DNA from: Hepsetus odoe
Lineage: Eukaryota > Chordata > Actinopteri > Characiformes > Hepsetidae
Direction of reading: 5' to 3'
Length of the DNA: 64,000 bases
Assembly: GCA_017165825.1 (NCBI GenBank)
Contig: CM029383.1
Location: forward strand, 744,001-808,000
Below the pieces are notes generated by a model. It did not search any database, was not told the DNA's origin, and saw nothing but the letters and a program-made list of their open reading frames with translations. The translations under genes were made by a program, and so were the position numbers. How positions within the stretch are numbered: the first letter of the stretch is position 1; each line of letters begins with the position of its first letter. Shown one piece after another: positions 32,651 to 44,599 of the stretch.

Positions 32651-34198
32651 GCTACCTTGTTGATAAATGTTGAAAATTCTTCAAATTCCCCAGATCGCAA
32701 TCCAATCATGAATTTGTTGAATGTCATCATTTGAGTCTCAACATGGCAACTGACTGGATTTAATAATTTCTAATTATTAAATTAAATTTGCTAATAATTT
32801 CTTGGCAGCAGAAAGAATAGTGCAGTCCATGTCTAAAGGAATCAGAGGTGTCACAAAAGAAACCTAAAGAATATTAGGCCAGTGCTTTTAATGTGAACAC
32901 TGATATTTGCATTTATTACATCTGAAACAAGGTCAACTACTGCTACACATTTTCACCAGCTGTGTTATAGTCAGTTTTGCTTATATGGTACAGAGGTCAA
33001 AGCAAAAGGCCAGGCTTCTTTCAGTTTGCTAGTGAAGTCTCAAAGCTATTTTAGACCCAGCATGGCATTAAAATAGCACCTCCCTTCTCATGTCAGCTGG
33101 AGAGTGTAGAGAGCTGAGAAAAATAAAAGAAAAACAAGACAAATAAGCCTGTTGTCAAATTCCATAGAAAGCAAGCTGATCAAAGTCCTATGTAGAGCAT
33201 TTTAGAACTACAACGCAATTCTAATAGGGAATTGAAAAAGGAAAAGAATGGAAATGTGGCAGAATGGAATGAAAGTTCCCCTTTAGAACAGGCTTGGACA
33301 GAATGAAACTATTCTACAAGCTGTTCTTTTTAGAACTTGGTGTGACCCTTAGTCCCTGAAGTCATTTAGCCATCCTGATGACAAGTTGTCTTCAAGTACA
33401 TTGCCTGTTCTGCATTTTAAGAGAAAGAAAATATGATCTTGCCTTCTTTTTTTGTTTTTTGAATGTGACTAGCTTCATATCATCATTATAGACTTTTCCC
33501 TATTCTGGCAAAAACCTCTTCAGAAAAAATATAATTATCGTTCCTTTCTAAACCTATTGACGTCTCTCTCAGCTTCAGTATTATTATCTGGTGTCAAAAC
33601 TTGTCTAACAATCCCCCCCAAGGGAAGGGAAGGGATTTAGGGTAACGGGGGTAAAAGGGCATTGGGCCACTAGAGGAGTTCAGAGATGGAAGGGTATAGG
33701 AACTATTGTAGGGAGAAGGGAAAAGGACATTGTAATAGAAAATTGGATATATGACTGATATAGGAGTGCAATAACAGAAATAAATGAATAAAATCATCCT
33801 ACAATTCATCAGTTAGAATTAATGAATTCTATTTCAGCCCCCTTCCCCTCCTCCTGGCCTCCTCTTGTATATCCACTCGAAGAAAGAAATGAGATCTTTC
33901 TGCTTGCTCTGTCAGCGACTCACACAGCACAGTGTCAGAAATATTCTGACAAATGCAGCTGTCAGTCGTCAAAAGGAATCTCAGTATGCTGCAGCACACA
34001 CACCCCCCTCCACATACACTTGCTGAAAAATTATGTAATAACATCATCTGTCAAAACCAGATGATTTGAAGTAATTAGCTGAAAGGCTGGTTGCAAAGAT
34101 CAACTCTCTCCTAATCACAGTCTAATAAGTCACATTCACTCAATTTCATGTCTTCACAGCCTGGCCATAAATGCCTCTGGAGCTATAAAAAAAGACTC
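32651..34198. other. No gene seen
   Basis: Only short frames. No repeat family recognised. Confidence 0.45.
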
Positions 34199-34392
34199 CT
34201 TTACATTTACGGCATTTAGCAGACGCCCTTTTTCCAGAGCGACTTCTAATTACAGAGACAGTCCCCCTGGAGCAACTCCGGGTTAAGGGTCTTGCTCAAG
34301 GACCCAGTGGTGGTAGCACCAGAGGTGGGATTTGAACCTGGGACCTCTTGAGCCATAAGTCCATAGGCAAGTACCCTACCACTAGACCTAGA
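34199..34392 (-). repeat. tRNA-derived SINE (CATTTACGGCATTTAGCAGAC type)
   Basis: Same family as 13466-13665, with tRNA-like head GTCTAGTGGTAGGGTACTTG and GTTCAAATCC B box on the minus strand. Confidence 0.85.
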
Positions 34393-35116
34393 TTTTAGTA
34401 AAGATGTTGAGTGTCTGATAAAACCACATTCATTGCCAAAGGTTGACAGAAAAAGCCAGTCTGCAGATTTTAATAGCATGTTAAACCAGACACAAACAAA
34501 ACAGATGGTGGTGAGGCAGTGTTCTCAAAAATGAAACAGACAGAACGGGGAAGCAAAAATAAAACAAAGGCAATAAATGAGAGAAAAAATGTGCTTTCAC
34601 AGGACCAGTCAACATGTGGTCAAGACTTCACTTTGAGTATTTGGAGAACTTCTTCAGACATTCTTAGCAGGAAATAAAGAGCAAATAAAGCACCACAGAG
34701 GGTTTTCTTGGATTAGCCTGGACAGCATCTTTCAGCATCTTTTTTGGACGGATTAAAACTTTTTAAAAATTATCTAATGAAAAAAAAAGTTTAACATACA
34801 CCAATATTCATCTCCACTTTAAGAGGAATGACAAAGCAAATACAATATCCAGAATAGTTGTGTTTTATCAGGGTTATGAAATGGAACGCTCACTCACAAA
34901 TACACAAAAGAGCCCTTTTCTCCCCTTTAAAGAAACCATTTTATTGCAATCCTAGGCTGACACACTGGCAGGGAAAGCAGCATATACATTCATCACAGGT
35001 GCAGCAAGTGAGAGAGGCACTTATGCAAAAGAAAAGAGCAATTCTGCTTTGGTAACCTGCCCACTCCTACAATGCTTGCACTTGTTATGCACTACCGGCC
35101 TGCCTCCAAAGGCCAG

Positions 35117-35407
35117 CTAATGCCTGTCTTTACCTGCAACATCAAAGCATGACTCACATTCAACATTAGATTTTTCACACAACTTTTCAAATGACAGGAT
35201 AGCAAGCAATTTCTGTGCTGAGTCATATTCCCTTGTCTTACAATGATAGTCACAGCAATTAAAACACAACGGCAGCATGCTGTAGGGGTTGCGGCGTTCA
35301 CTGAACGATTTCCGTATTTCGCTAAAATTGAGCAGACGCCGTCTCCACCACAATACACGGGGTAAAACATAGAATATAACACAAACAAACAAACCATGAA
35401 TGTACAT
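35117..35407 (-). CDS. Possible coding exon, unrecognised
   Basis: An open frame of 96 codons starting at 35407: hydrophobic start (LFVCVIFYVLPRVLWW), then a charged and Cys-bearing part (LCFNCCDYHCKTREYD). It has GATGTTGCAG followed by GTAAAGAC, a good splice donor, at about 35137. Another frame (35653-35438) lies just upstream and also has hydrophobic stretches. No family recognised, no upstream acceptor or promoter identified, and it may be chance. Confidence 0.25.
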   Translation of the reverse strand: MYIHGLFVCVIFYVLPRVLWWRRRLLNFSEIRKSFSERRNPYSMLPLCFNCCDYHCKTREYDSAQKLLAILSFEKLCEKSNVECESCFDVAGKDRH

Positions 35408-36429
35408 GTAATGAGTTCAACAGTATTGAGCAGTCCTTTAAAGACGTTTCCGGAGATGGGTAGTTGGCAAACAGAACAGTCTTACTACGAAGGTGATGGA
35501 GTAGGGGATGATAGAAAGGATGATTGATGTAATCCTGAATTGAATTGGGTGTCCAAATAGTTCAAGGGGGTTAATCCACAAACAAGGAAGACGAACTCTG
35601 ACAATCTTATTTGTGAACACATAATACACCACAAAAGAAAGGATTCCAAACAAGAGACACGGAAACGTAATTTATCTCTTGTACTCTTTCTCTCCAAAGC
35701 TTTACCAACTGGCCACTCTTTCCAAACACCGCTTCCCCCTGCTAATTAGTCACCTGATTATATCAGGTAAGCTCTTAAAGGGGAAGTGCAGTGTAAATAT
35801 GGGGCTAGAGCGCCCTCAGGCTTTCTGAAAGACCATGCCGAGCCTAGGGGGTACCTCCCTTATGGCCATCGGCTATGGCAGCTTAATGTGCGGTGTCACA
35901 ATGCACAGGTCAAATACATCTTTAATCAAAGTTAACACAATAAGATAACATTTATTCAAAAGGTAATACACACACTGTTGTGAATTCTGAATGCTCAGGT
36001 ACTTTTAGTTTTGAAATAACATTCTTTGGGTTCATGTGCTTCAAGGTCTGAGAGCACAATAAATAAAGTCTGCTTTCATATTTCATGATGTACATTGTTT
36101 ATTCAAAGTAAAAAGTCATTGTACTGCACTAATGTTAAGTACTTGTTCATTTCAGTGGTCATATAGGCCTATTAATTACTCGTTTTACTTGTTAGCCTAG
36201 CTAGCTTGCCCTTTCTGCTATGAATGCTTTGAAAGCTGTTTAATATGTTATTTAAACAACTGGGGAATCATGTACTAATTGATGTTTATTATTAAACTGG
36301 ATACAGATCTTGACTGCAAATGTTAAATACCTCAGTTAATATTCATGCACTTGTTTAGTTGTCCTTTATTTCAGAAACAATAAAAGTATGCAACCCTATT
36401 GGTACAACATGTATAAAGCTCCTAAACTA

Positions 36430-37640
36430 ATCTGATTGCTCTGTCATCAGAAGTCCAGTAGCAACTTACCCAGTGAACCAGAGTACAGGTTTCATACCAC
36501 CACACAATATCTATGTCACTGGAGATGGAATTCATCTCCAGAACTGAGAAGAATGAAAACACTGAAGTGGCCCAGGTCACTTTCAAACTCCATCAGTACA
36601 GAAACCAACAGCATCATTGTCAGGAACTCTTGGATCACATCATGTCATTTGTAAGGGAAGAAAGAGGGAGATCATAACAGCAAGAACAGTGCTACACCTT
36701 CACCAACACAATCAGTTTCACAGCTTAATCAATTTATGTCCCTCAACTCACCCCATTGTTTCTTTCCATTGTCAGTAAAGCATTCATACATTATGGAGAT
36801 CCCAGATCCAACATAGACACACAATGCATAACTGAGACTTAAGTAAGAGACCAGATTATTACATCAGGCAATGTGTTCTGCATTTGTACCATTACAGCCA
36901 GTTTCTTGAATGGACCTTGCTCCTGCCATTCTAACAGGATGGTGGAGAGGCAACACCAACTAAGCACCATCAAACCCCACCAGAGCCAGACTCTCAGCTA
37001 CCACAGATTGCAGAGATGCCAAGATGCAGATATCAAGAACACGATATCCAGCTTCAGATAAATCATCAGGCAGCCCCATCTTATGAGCCTGTAGAAATAC
37101 CTTACAACTATCTACCACATCAACTTATCGGCAGCTCAAGTATGGTCACCCACAACAGCTGGCATAAACCAAGATCACAGCCCTTCAAACCACGCTGGAT
37201 GTGTTTTTTGAATACTTGCAGGAGCAGGGTTCATGGGTTACTGCCATTACTTTAAGGAACAATCAGTGGCAGGCCTAGAAAAGTTGTTTGGCAAAGGTGG
37301 CCACTGCTGAAAGAGTCTTGCAATCTTAAGAAACCCCTGTGGCATTCACCTCCAGGTCCTCCACCATAACTCAACCAGTTTCCAGGCAAAGGCATCAGAA
37401 AGTTGTATCTATCTGACTCCCAGCTTTGCCTCAAGCAAAGTGTTCCTTAAGGTGGTTCCATTCCTGCAGTTCAACAATTCTAAGCTGATAGAGACATGTT
37501 ATCACTGCCACCAAGCCAGTTCACAAGGGAGCAAATGGTGGACATATAACAATTCACACTGCCCTTGGCTGGGCATTGCATGGTGTATTAGGGTGCTCAT
37601 CAAAACAGACAAAAGTGCTGCAGTGCTCCTCCATCATTAA
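36430..37640 (+). other. Unrecognised sequence rich in plus-strand frames
   Basis: Several frames (36436-36654, 36873-37061, 37016-37255, 37440-37640), none matching a family I know. The base composition is richer in C and A than its flanks, which suggests a decayed coding element. 36050-36150 and 40090-40190 share a diverged repeat (CATTGTTTATTCA...AAGTCATTGT). Confidence 0.3.
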
Positions 37641-37817
37641 ACCTGATCACCTCCTATGTCGGAATGTTGAACAATTCTCATTAAGACCATTAAACCATTA
37701 TCATTCTGGATACAAATACACAATGGATTAAAATAGACAGAGTCCAGCAATTTGCAAACTCTTGCAAACTTGGGAATGAGATGACACTCAGTATCTGGCA
37801 GACCACTCTGTGGTCCA

Positions 37818-38291
37818 TGTCACGTGTGTTAGGGTTTGGGCACGCTAGAGGGCGCTCTCTGTCACGTGTGTTGTGTTTTGGGCACGCTAGAGGGCGCTCT
37901 CTGTCACGTGTGTTGTGTTTAGGGTACGCTAGAGGGCGCTCTGTTCTGACTAAGCACACCTGAGCCCCTGCGGGCAGGTGTGCATCATTGGGGCTGACTA
38001 TTTAAGCCCCGATGAGTCAGAACAGAGCGCGGCTCATTAGGTAGGTTAAACCTATTGCGTAACGGGTGGTGTTTGTGTTAACTTTGTGTCTATGACTAGG
38101 TACAGGTCGCCTAGTATAGACCACTTAGTCTCTAGGGTTAGACTGCAGTTCCCCAGTCATAGGGTTTCATGTGTAGAACTGCAGTCCCCCGTTCCCTGTT
38201 TCTTGTTTGTTTTGTCACTGTGCATAATAAACTTCTGTTCGGAACTCCTGGCTCGGAGCTGACGTCCTTCCGGTACCACGCCACCGTTACA
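37818..38291 (+). mobile_element. Solo LTR, chimeric-element family
   Basis: 474 bp, TGTCACGTG to CCACCGTTACA, flanked by a perfect 5-bp duplication GTCCA (37813-37817 and 38292-38296). U3 opens with three 42-bp units (37818, 37860, 37902), each with TCACGTG and GCTAGAGGGCGC. Then comes CTATTTAAGCCCC (near 38000), GATGAGTCAGAACAGAG and AATAAA (near 38227). No internal region. The LTR is complete. Confidence 0.95.
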
Positions 38292-39323
38292 GTCCAACTC
38301 CACTACAGTACTGGAGTGGCTTCATTCAGACTCATGTAGGTGTTTTTGAGCTTATGTGTCAGAAATCCAAGAGTTGAAATTACGACAGACATGGCGGTAT
38401 GCTTACACCTACAGCAATTCATCTGATGGTATAACATGTGGTAAACCACTTCATGCACTGACCGAGGCAAGTCTCTGAAGTCAAGGACCTTCATTCCTCC
38501 AGTAGAGTGCTAAATGCCGGTCAACAAAGCCTGAGCATGCAACAATAACAGGCTCATCAGAATCCAACTTTAGTATCCTTGATATATTAAGTGTTGGTAG
38601 AGGTATAGTAAAAATCCCTTTACTTTTGTCCCTTACCTTTGTCCCTTTGCTTTTACCCCTGTCTTACAGTGATCCACACCATCAAATTCCAATGAAAAAG
38701 CAAACAGATACATCTCTAAAATGAACAATAGGGCTCATAGATAGCCAGGAGTGAACAGTTACATTTCTAATCAGGCAGCTGCACTCCCAGTTGAGAAATT
38801 GAACAAGAAGAAACCTTGAAATGTTGGTGGAGGATAAGACAGGGAGTCATCAGTAAAAGGACCTTTGTCCATTGTTAGTGAAGTGGCAAAGGTGGGGGGA
38901 ACTGAGGTTGAATCATGACAACATTGAATATTATTGGTGGAAAACTATTAATGGGATGGATTTATGTAATTTTGAACGTGATTGAAATGTATTAAAAGTC
39001 CGATGTTGGGATGAGCGGGGGGAGCTGCTCCCACGGGACCACACCTGCTGATACTCTTCAGTAAATTGGTTGTGCTGCATCTCTCTGACTCCGCCTGGTT
39101 TTTTGACCACATTGGATTACTGACTTGGAAAAAGTTTCGGATTTAGGATTACACTTCGATTTTCCACGACAGAGGCAAATTGCCAAACATGTCAGGGTGC
39201 TAGGGCATCTGGCCAGATGCAATGTTACATCAAATGTCTTTTATCCCAGCAGGCATAAGATGGTGTAGATGGTAATATTGTCAGGCTTTTGTTAACCAGT
39301 TCTGGATCCATTTCACATTGAAC

Positions 39324-39850
39324 TACAGTACTGTGCAAAGTTTTTTGGCAGGTGTGAAAAAATGCTGTAAACAAAGAATGCTTTCAGAAAAATAAATAAT
39401 GATTGTTTATTTTGATCAATTTACAAAATGCAAAGTGAGCGAACAAAAGAAAAATCTAAATCAAATCAATATTTGGTGTTACTACCTTTTGCCTTCAAAC
39501 TAGCATCAATTCTTATAGGTACACTTGCACAAAGTCAGGGATTTTGTAGGATTATAGTCAGCTGTATGATCAACCAGTGTTACCAAACAGGCGCTTATGA
39601 CCATCAATGTCACACGTAGGTCCAACACAGTCATGTTTGGAACAACCTAGCAGCCGAGTTCCTTCAAAAACTATGTGCAAGTGTACCTCGAAGAACTGAT
39701 CTGTTTTGAAGGCAAAGGGTGGTCACACCAAATATTGATTTGATTTAGATTTGATTGATGAAAATAAACAATTAACACTTCCATTTTTGAAAGCATTCTT
39801 TTTTTACAGCATTTTTTCACACCTGCCTTAAACATTTGCACAGTACTGTA
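39324..39850. mobile_element. Tc1/mariner-type MITE
   Basis: TA-flanked element with inverted ends ACAGTACTGTGCAAAG... and ...CTTTGCACAGTACTGT-like sequence (TTTGCACAGTACTGTA at 39836-39850). The arms keep pairing further in, for example TTTTTTCACACCTGCC with GGCAGGTGTGAAAAAA, and GCCTTCAAA with TTTGAAGGC. No transposase frame. Confidence 0.85.
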
Positions 39851-40296
39851 TATGCCAGATTGCAGAAGCCATCATGTGATATAGCTGTGGTTTTAGTCAT
39901 ACTGATTGCTGACTCATCTCTCCCTGGAGCTCAGTGGCCCATCTTGTAGGTTTTTAAGGTAGTGGTTAGTCAGGATGAATGCATTAGGCCTGAAGATGTC
40001 CTGGAAAGATAAAGTCTATATGAGACCAGTTGTTTGCCTGCTCTTGAGGACGATACCTTGAACACTTAATTACATTTAAGACATATTTGTTGCTCAAATG
40101 CAGGGGGCTTCATAATTTTGTGATGTGCATTGTTTATTCAGTGTAAGAAGTCATTGTGCTGCTGTAATGTTAAGTAGATTACCTTATGTTAGATATTAAG
40201 TTGCCTTGCTAATGTCCAGAGTGTTAATAAATCTGCTTTAATGAACCATTTTCATGCACTTTTGTGACATCATGGTATAGCCACTGCTTAATGATG

Positions 40297-40310
40297 GAAT
40301 AATAATAATG

Positions 40311-40348
<38 letters not shown>
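40297..40348. repeat. (ATA)n microsatellite, LINE tail
   Basis: Runs of ATA/TAA; it abuts the 3' end of the RTE LINE on the minus strand and is probably its tail. Confidence 0.9.
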
Positions 40349-42310
40349 CTTCAATAATGGGTCTCCACAGCGGATCATCTGTTTCCATTTTTTCCTGTCC
40401 TCTGCATCTTCCTCCTTCAAACCAGCCACCTACAACACGACCCCCCTCAACACGACCATAAACTTCCTCTTTGGTTATCCTCTTTTCCTCTTTCCTACCA
40501 GCAGCATCTTCAACATCCTCCTCCCAGTATAATCCTTGTCTCTCCTCTGGACATGTCCAAACTAATGCAACCTTGCTTCTCTAACTTGGTCTCCAAAAGG
40601 TCTAACCTCACCTGTCCCTCTAATATACTTGTTTATAATCCTATCCATTCTTGTCCCACCCAACAAAAATTTCAGCATCTTTAACTCTGACACCTCCAGC
40701 TCTGCCTCCTGTCTCAGACAAGATATATGGACTTACTGCTGTCCTTTGAACCTTTTACTCTTACTGATACCCATCTGTCACAAATCACTCCAGCAAATCA
40801 ATCTTCTCCCCCCATTCAAACCTGCCTGCACTCCCTTCTTCACCCCTTTTTCACACGCCATGTTACTCCAAGCTGTTGACCCCAAGTATTTACACTCCTC
40901 ACCTCTATTCCTTGCATACTAACCAATCCAATTTCCTCCCTTCCGTTCACACTCATGTATTTTCCATCTTTGTTTTACTCACTTTCATTCCTCTCCTCTT
41001 TTTAGCATATCTCCACCTCTCCAGGTTCTCCTCAAGCTATAATCTACTCTTGCTACAGATCTCAATATCACCAGCAAACATCATTGTCCACGGGGGCTCC
41101 TGTAACTGTCACACTGCCTACATGCATATCCAGAACTACTCTCACATGCTTCTCTGGAACACCTGACTTCCTCATACAAAACCACAACTCCTCTATAGGC
41201 AACCTGTCATATGCTTTCCACAAGTCCACAAAGGCACAATGCAACTCCTTCTGACCTTCTCTGTACTTCTCCATCAACACCCTCAGAGCAAACATTGCAG
41301 CTGTAGTGCTCTTTCTCGGCATGAAACCATACTGCTGTTCACTAATCATCACCTCTTTCCTTCCACTACTTCTTCCACTACTCTTTTCCGTAACTTTATG
41401 CTGTGGCTGATCAACTTTATCCCTCTATAGTTACTACAGCTCTGTGCATCGCCGCTATTCTTGAAAATCAGTACCAGTACACTTCACCTCCACTCCTCAG
41501 GCATCCTTTCACTTTTCACGATTGTGATAAACAATCTGGTCAGAAACTCAACTGCCATCTCTCCTAAGCACCTCCTTGCTTCCACCGGTATGGTCTTCTA
41601 GACCAACAGACTTTCCATTCTTCATCCTCTTCATTGCGGCCCTTACTTCCATCTTGCTGATTTGCTGCACTTCCTGGCTCACTTCACATTTTCACATCAT
41701 CCAGGCTTTTCTCTCTCTCTCTCCATTCATCAGCTGCTCAAAGTACTCCTTCCATCTGCTCAACAAGTCCTGTTCATTTATTAGTACATTTCCATTTCTA
41801 TCCTTAACCTCCATGACCTGCTGCACATCTTTCCTTGCTGTCTCTATGTCTAGATAATCAATATAGGTAATATTCTCTCTCCTTACTCTTCAGTCTCTCA
41901 TTCAAGTCAACATACACCTTATCTTTAGCCTTCGCCACTGCTTTCTTTGCTCTGCACTTCTCCTTGTATTCCTGTCTACTTTCTTCATCTCTCTGGCTAT
42001 TCCACTTCTTCTTCGCATGCATCTCCTTCTGTATACACTTCTGGACTTCTGGGTTCCACTACCAGGTTTCCTTATCCTCCTTCTTCCATCCAGATGTCAC
42101 ACCAAGTACTTTTCTAGCTGTCTGCCTTACCACTTCTGCAGTAGTTTTCCAGCAAACTGGTAGCTCTTCAACACAGCCCAGTGCCGGTGCCTCCTATCTG
42201 AATTCCACCTTGCAGTCCTCCTTCTTCAGCTTCTACTACTTGATCCTCAACTCTGCCCTCACTTGCCTCCTCTGAACTGGACTACTGTAATTCTCTTCTC
42301 ATTGGTCTTA
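40338..42310 (-). mobile_element. RTE-type LINE, 5' truncated, broken
   Basis: Minus strand. 41352-41068 carries SEQQYGFMPRKSTTAAMFAL, LHCAFVDLWKAYDRLP (first palm Asp), KSGVPEKHVRVVLDMHVGS. Downstream, WRYAxERRGM-like and MDRIxNxYIRGT and FMVVxEEDAEDRKKWKQMIR are visible in other frames. The frame ends in CGDPLLK and a TTATTATTA tail. Many shifts. Flanked on the right by an LTR-like repeat. Confidence 0.8.
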
Positions 42311-42318
42311 CACTGAAT

Positions 42319-42870
42319 ATATGTTGGCCCTGGGATGGACCATGTTGAGTTTTTTTTTATTTGATTTTTGTTTGGAATCCCCTCAAGGGCACTGCTCCAG
42401 ACTAAACATGGTGCCTTTGGTGGGGGCTTCTGTTATGGTAGACAGCTCTTCTCTGCCTGTGCACACTTGTGCTCATTTGGGTGACAGGTGTGCTTCATTG
42501 GGGGCAGGGTTAATAAGCCCCAAAGAGGCAGAGCAGAGCGCTGATCATTAACGAGAGGCGGGGCTGCAATGTCGGTTCCTGCACCAGCACCGGAGTGCAG
42601 TTCTTTTTTGCGAGCTGTTGTCTACGTCAGCCCAGGGAGGTGGGACTTCGATGCCATCGAAAGGGGTGGAGGACCCCTTTGCAAACATATGTCGGCCCTG
42701 TAATTGACCACACAGGTGTGCCTCATTGGGGTTTATAAGCCCCAATGATGTAGAGCGTTGGTCATTGTTATTGTAATTTCCTTTTCCTTAGTTGCTCCTG
42801 AGTTCTGTTTATGGTGAATAAAGTTGAGCACAAGACTCCTTGTTGCGTGTTTATGTTCGAGCCACAACAA
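42319..42870 (+). repeat. LTR-like composite of two related units
   Basis: Two units begin TGTTGGCCCTG (42322) and TGTCGGCCCTG (42690) and each has an ACAGGTGTGC(T/C)TCATTGGGG block with a TATA-like TTTATAAGCCCC/TTAATAAGCCCC and a box AGAGCG. The second ends with AATAAAGTTGAGC and GTTCGAGCCACAACA. Could be two copies of a small LTR or a partly duplicated LTR. No target duplication found. Confidence 0.5.
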
Positions 42871-42884
42871 CAAAACGCATTTTA

Positions 42885-43062
42885 CCCATATATAAACACA
42901 TGCAGCAGGTGGCAGCTATTGAAAATGCCCACTGCGTAGTGACAGTACCTTGATGGTACCTTGCTCAAGGCACCTCAGGTACACCTACTAGTCTGAGATT
43001 TGAACCCATGACCTTCTGATCCTGGGGCCATCCCTCTAACCACTTGGCCACTGCTGCCCTTT
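42885..43062 (-). repeat. SINE (GGCAGCGGTGG type), diverged
   Basis: Minus-strand head GGCAGCAGTGGCCAAGTGG, B box GGTTCAAAT, and the CATTTTCAATAGCTGCC block of the family. Confidence 0.8.
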
Positions 43063-43119
43063 AAATAGAGCAAACTGCCATCAAAATGCTGAGTAACGAT
43101 GTTCTAATCATGTGCATCT

Positions 43120-43381
43120 GATGTGCTGCACCTGTGTGTGATTTGAGTAATTTTAATTGGGAATAAAGGTGGAGATGTCCTAATTTATTCTTCACCAGAA
43201 ATCGCATTTTTGTAGAATGATATTTTACAGATTTTGAAAAGACTTTTCTTCCGTTTTAATTGTTTAGTTATATTACTCGAATCTCCCAGTTAAAATTTTG
43301 ATTAAATATTCATATGTCCAAGAATGTTACAAAAACACACTGGCTTTCATAGGGTGTCCTAATTTTTTCACATGACTGTAT
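43120..43381. mobile_element. Mariner-like MITE, one end
   Basis: Right end GGTGTCCTAATTTTTTCACA followed by TGACTGTA matches a Tc1/mariner terminal inverted repeat. A partner AGATGTCCTAATTTATTC lies near 43171. A second end with TTTTTTCACATGACTGTA is at 30455-30472. No transposase. Confidence 0.6.
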
Positions 43382-43394
43382 TGTTGTGTATTGG

Positions 43395-43600
43395 TAAGGT
43401 AGGAAGCAAACCAATCAAGGGCAGTGTCTATAATCCCAACTGCTGAAACATTTAAGTAAGAGGTCATGACAGAAAGAATCAAATGCTGCACTTAGATCTA
43501 ACAAACGGCACAGGCTAACATACTCACAGGCTGCATCTTGCAGTAAGTTTACCACCCTAAGAAGTCTTGCTTTATTCTCAAGCTTCACTATACTCAACTA
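43395..43600 (-). mobile_element. L2-like LINE reverse transcriptase fragment
   Basis: A 60-residue frame with RLLDLSAAFDSFCHDLLLKC, the first reverse transcriptase Asp block. Relic only. Confidence 0.7.
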
Positions 43601-43629
43601 TGCTGCCAACATAAGCACTTGTTTGTTGC

Positions 43630-43802
43630 TGTAACAGTGGCAGGGTGCAGGTAGGACTTCAATGTGGAGCCAGGGATCAGGAACAAGACTTTATTACTTA
43701 TGGTAACAAAAACAAAAAATAAACTACAGAACCACCATTCACTTTAAGGCTGAGCCTTCGTGAATGAGCAACGCTCTGCCTTCATGATGCCACCCACCTG
43801 CA
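43630..43802 (-). repeat. 3' LTR of copy C, U3 mostly missing
   Basis: Starts after seven C (43803-43809). It keeps GAGCGTTGCTCATTCAC, AATAAAGTC and CACCCTGCCACTGTTACA but lacks the TATTTAAG promoter box. Confidence 0.8.
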
Positions 43803-44057
43803 CCCCCCCAACAGCGCCACTCCCGGAGTGATTAATTTTACCCACCAGAACTGGACCCCTGAGGGGAGGCCAACAGAACATAAACATAAACAAGCCCCTC
43901 AATGGCCTGTTTATGGCCAGGCCCACAAGAGTAAAACCTAAACAAAAAGGGACCCCTGACCAGCCACAGCCACGTCCAGGGCTGCTGGCAGTGGTGAGGG
44001 GTATCCCAACGTCCCTGTCCACTTCTGGGTCCCATGGTCATAGGAACAGCCTTTTGT
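43803..44057 (-). other. Shared 3' tail and polypurine tract of copy C
   Basis: Aligns with 15512-15778 of copy AB: KGCSYDHG, QKWTGTLGYPSP, PAALDVAVAGQG, then a stop. Identity is high at DNA level over about 250 bp, followed by the C run next to the LTR. Confidence 0.8.
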
Positions 44058-44059
44058 AC

Positions 44060-44490
44060 CTGGCATAGAGTTCCATAGAGACAGACCGTGTTTACTGGTG
44101 CATTGAAACTTTTCTTTTGGAGTACAGCCAATCTCATCTGTGTTATCAAAGCAGTCTCCTTCACCATCACAGACAACGCTCATAGGATGGCACCGGCTTC
44201 TGCTGTCGCCGCAGAGCTGGTGGCAATCCTCAGACAAACAAAAGCAGTTCATTACATCAGAGCAATCTTGAACGTGAGGGATTTCATCACACACCATCTT
44301 CTGGTTAATGCACTTCTCACCTTGGGCACACTGAAAACATTCCTCTTTGCACTGGCTTTCACAATCATCCTCCTCAGCACCATTCTTGCAGTCCTCTTTA
44401 TCACACACACAACTGCAGAGAATGCATAAACCTTCATCACTGCAAGGCTTGAAACTTACTGAGCAGTTCAAGGTTCAAGTTCCGTCAACA
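44060..44490 (-). pseudogene. LDL-receptor class A-like cysteine-rich segment
   Basis: The frame 44471-43938 has repeated Cys modules of LDLa type: CDKEDCKNGAEEDDCES, KCINQKMVCDEIP...DCSD, and RCHPMSVVCDGEGDCFDNTD followed by EIGC, with the acidic Ca-binding pattern Asp-x3-Asp-(C)-x-Asn/Asp-x-Asp-Glu. At least three modules are seen, some incomplete. LDLa modules bind Ca and ligands in secreted proteins. The frame starts at a Met by chance inside the module run; the parent gene is not identified. It joins the shared tail at SLWNSMPGTKGC. Confidence 0.65.
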
Positions 44491-44599
44491 ATGCGTTCAT
44501 GGTTGTCTAAGCAATTCTTGTAAGAGCTATTTGCAAGGCCCTTGTTGCCATTGTCACAGTGACTGCCGTTTTCACGGTGTGCCATGCGTTCTCCTTCCT

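Noticed and set aside
37690..37963. Frames on both strands with repeats like HARGRSLSRVLCFG.
   Set aside because: They come from the three 42-bp units of the solo LTR U3, not a gene.
40308..42275. Many plus-strand frames rich in Ser/Leu/Phe.
   Set aside because: They are antisense to the RTE LINE on the minus strand.
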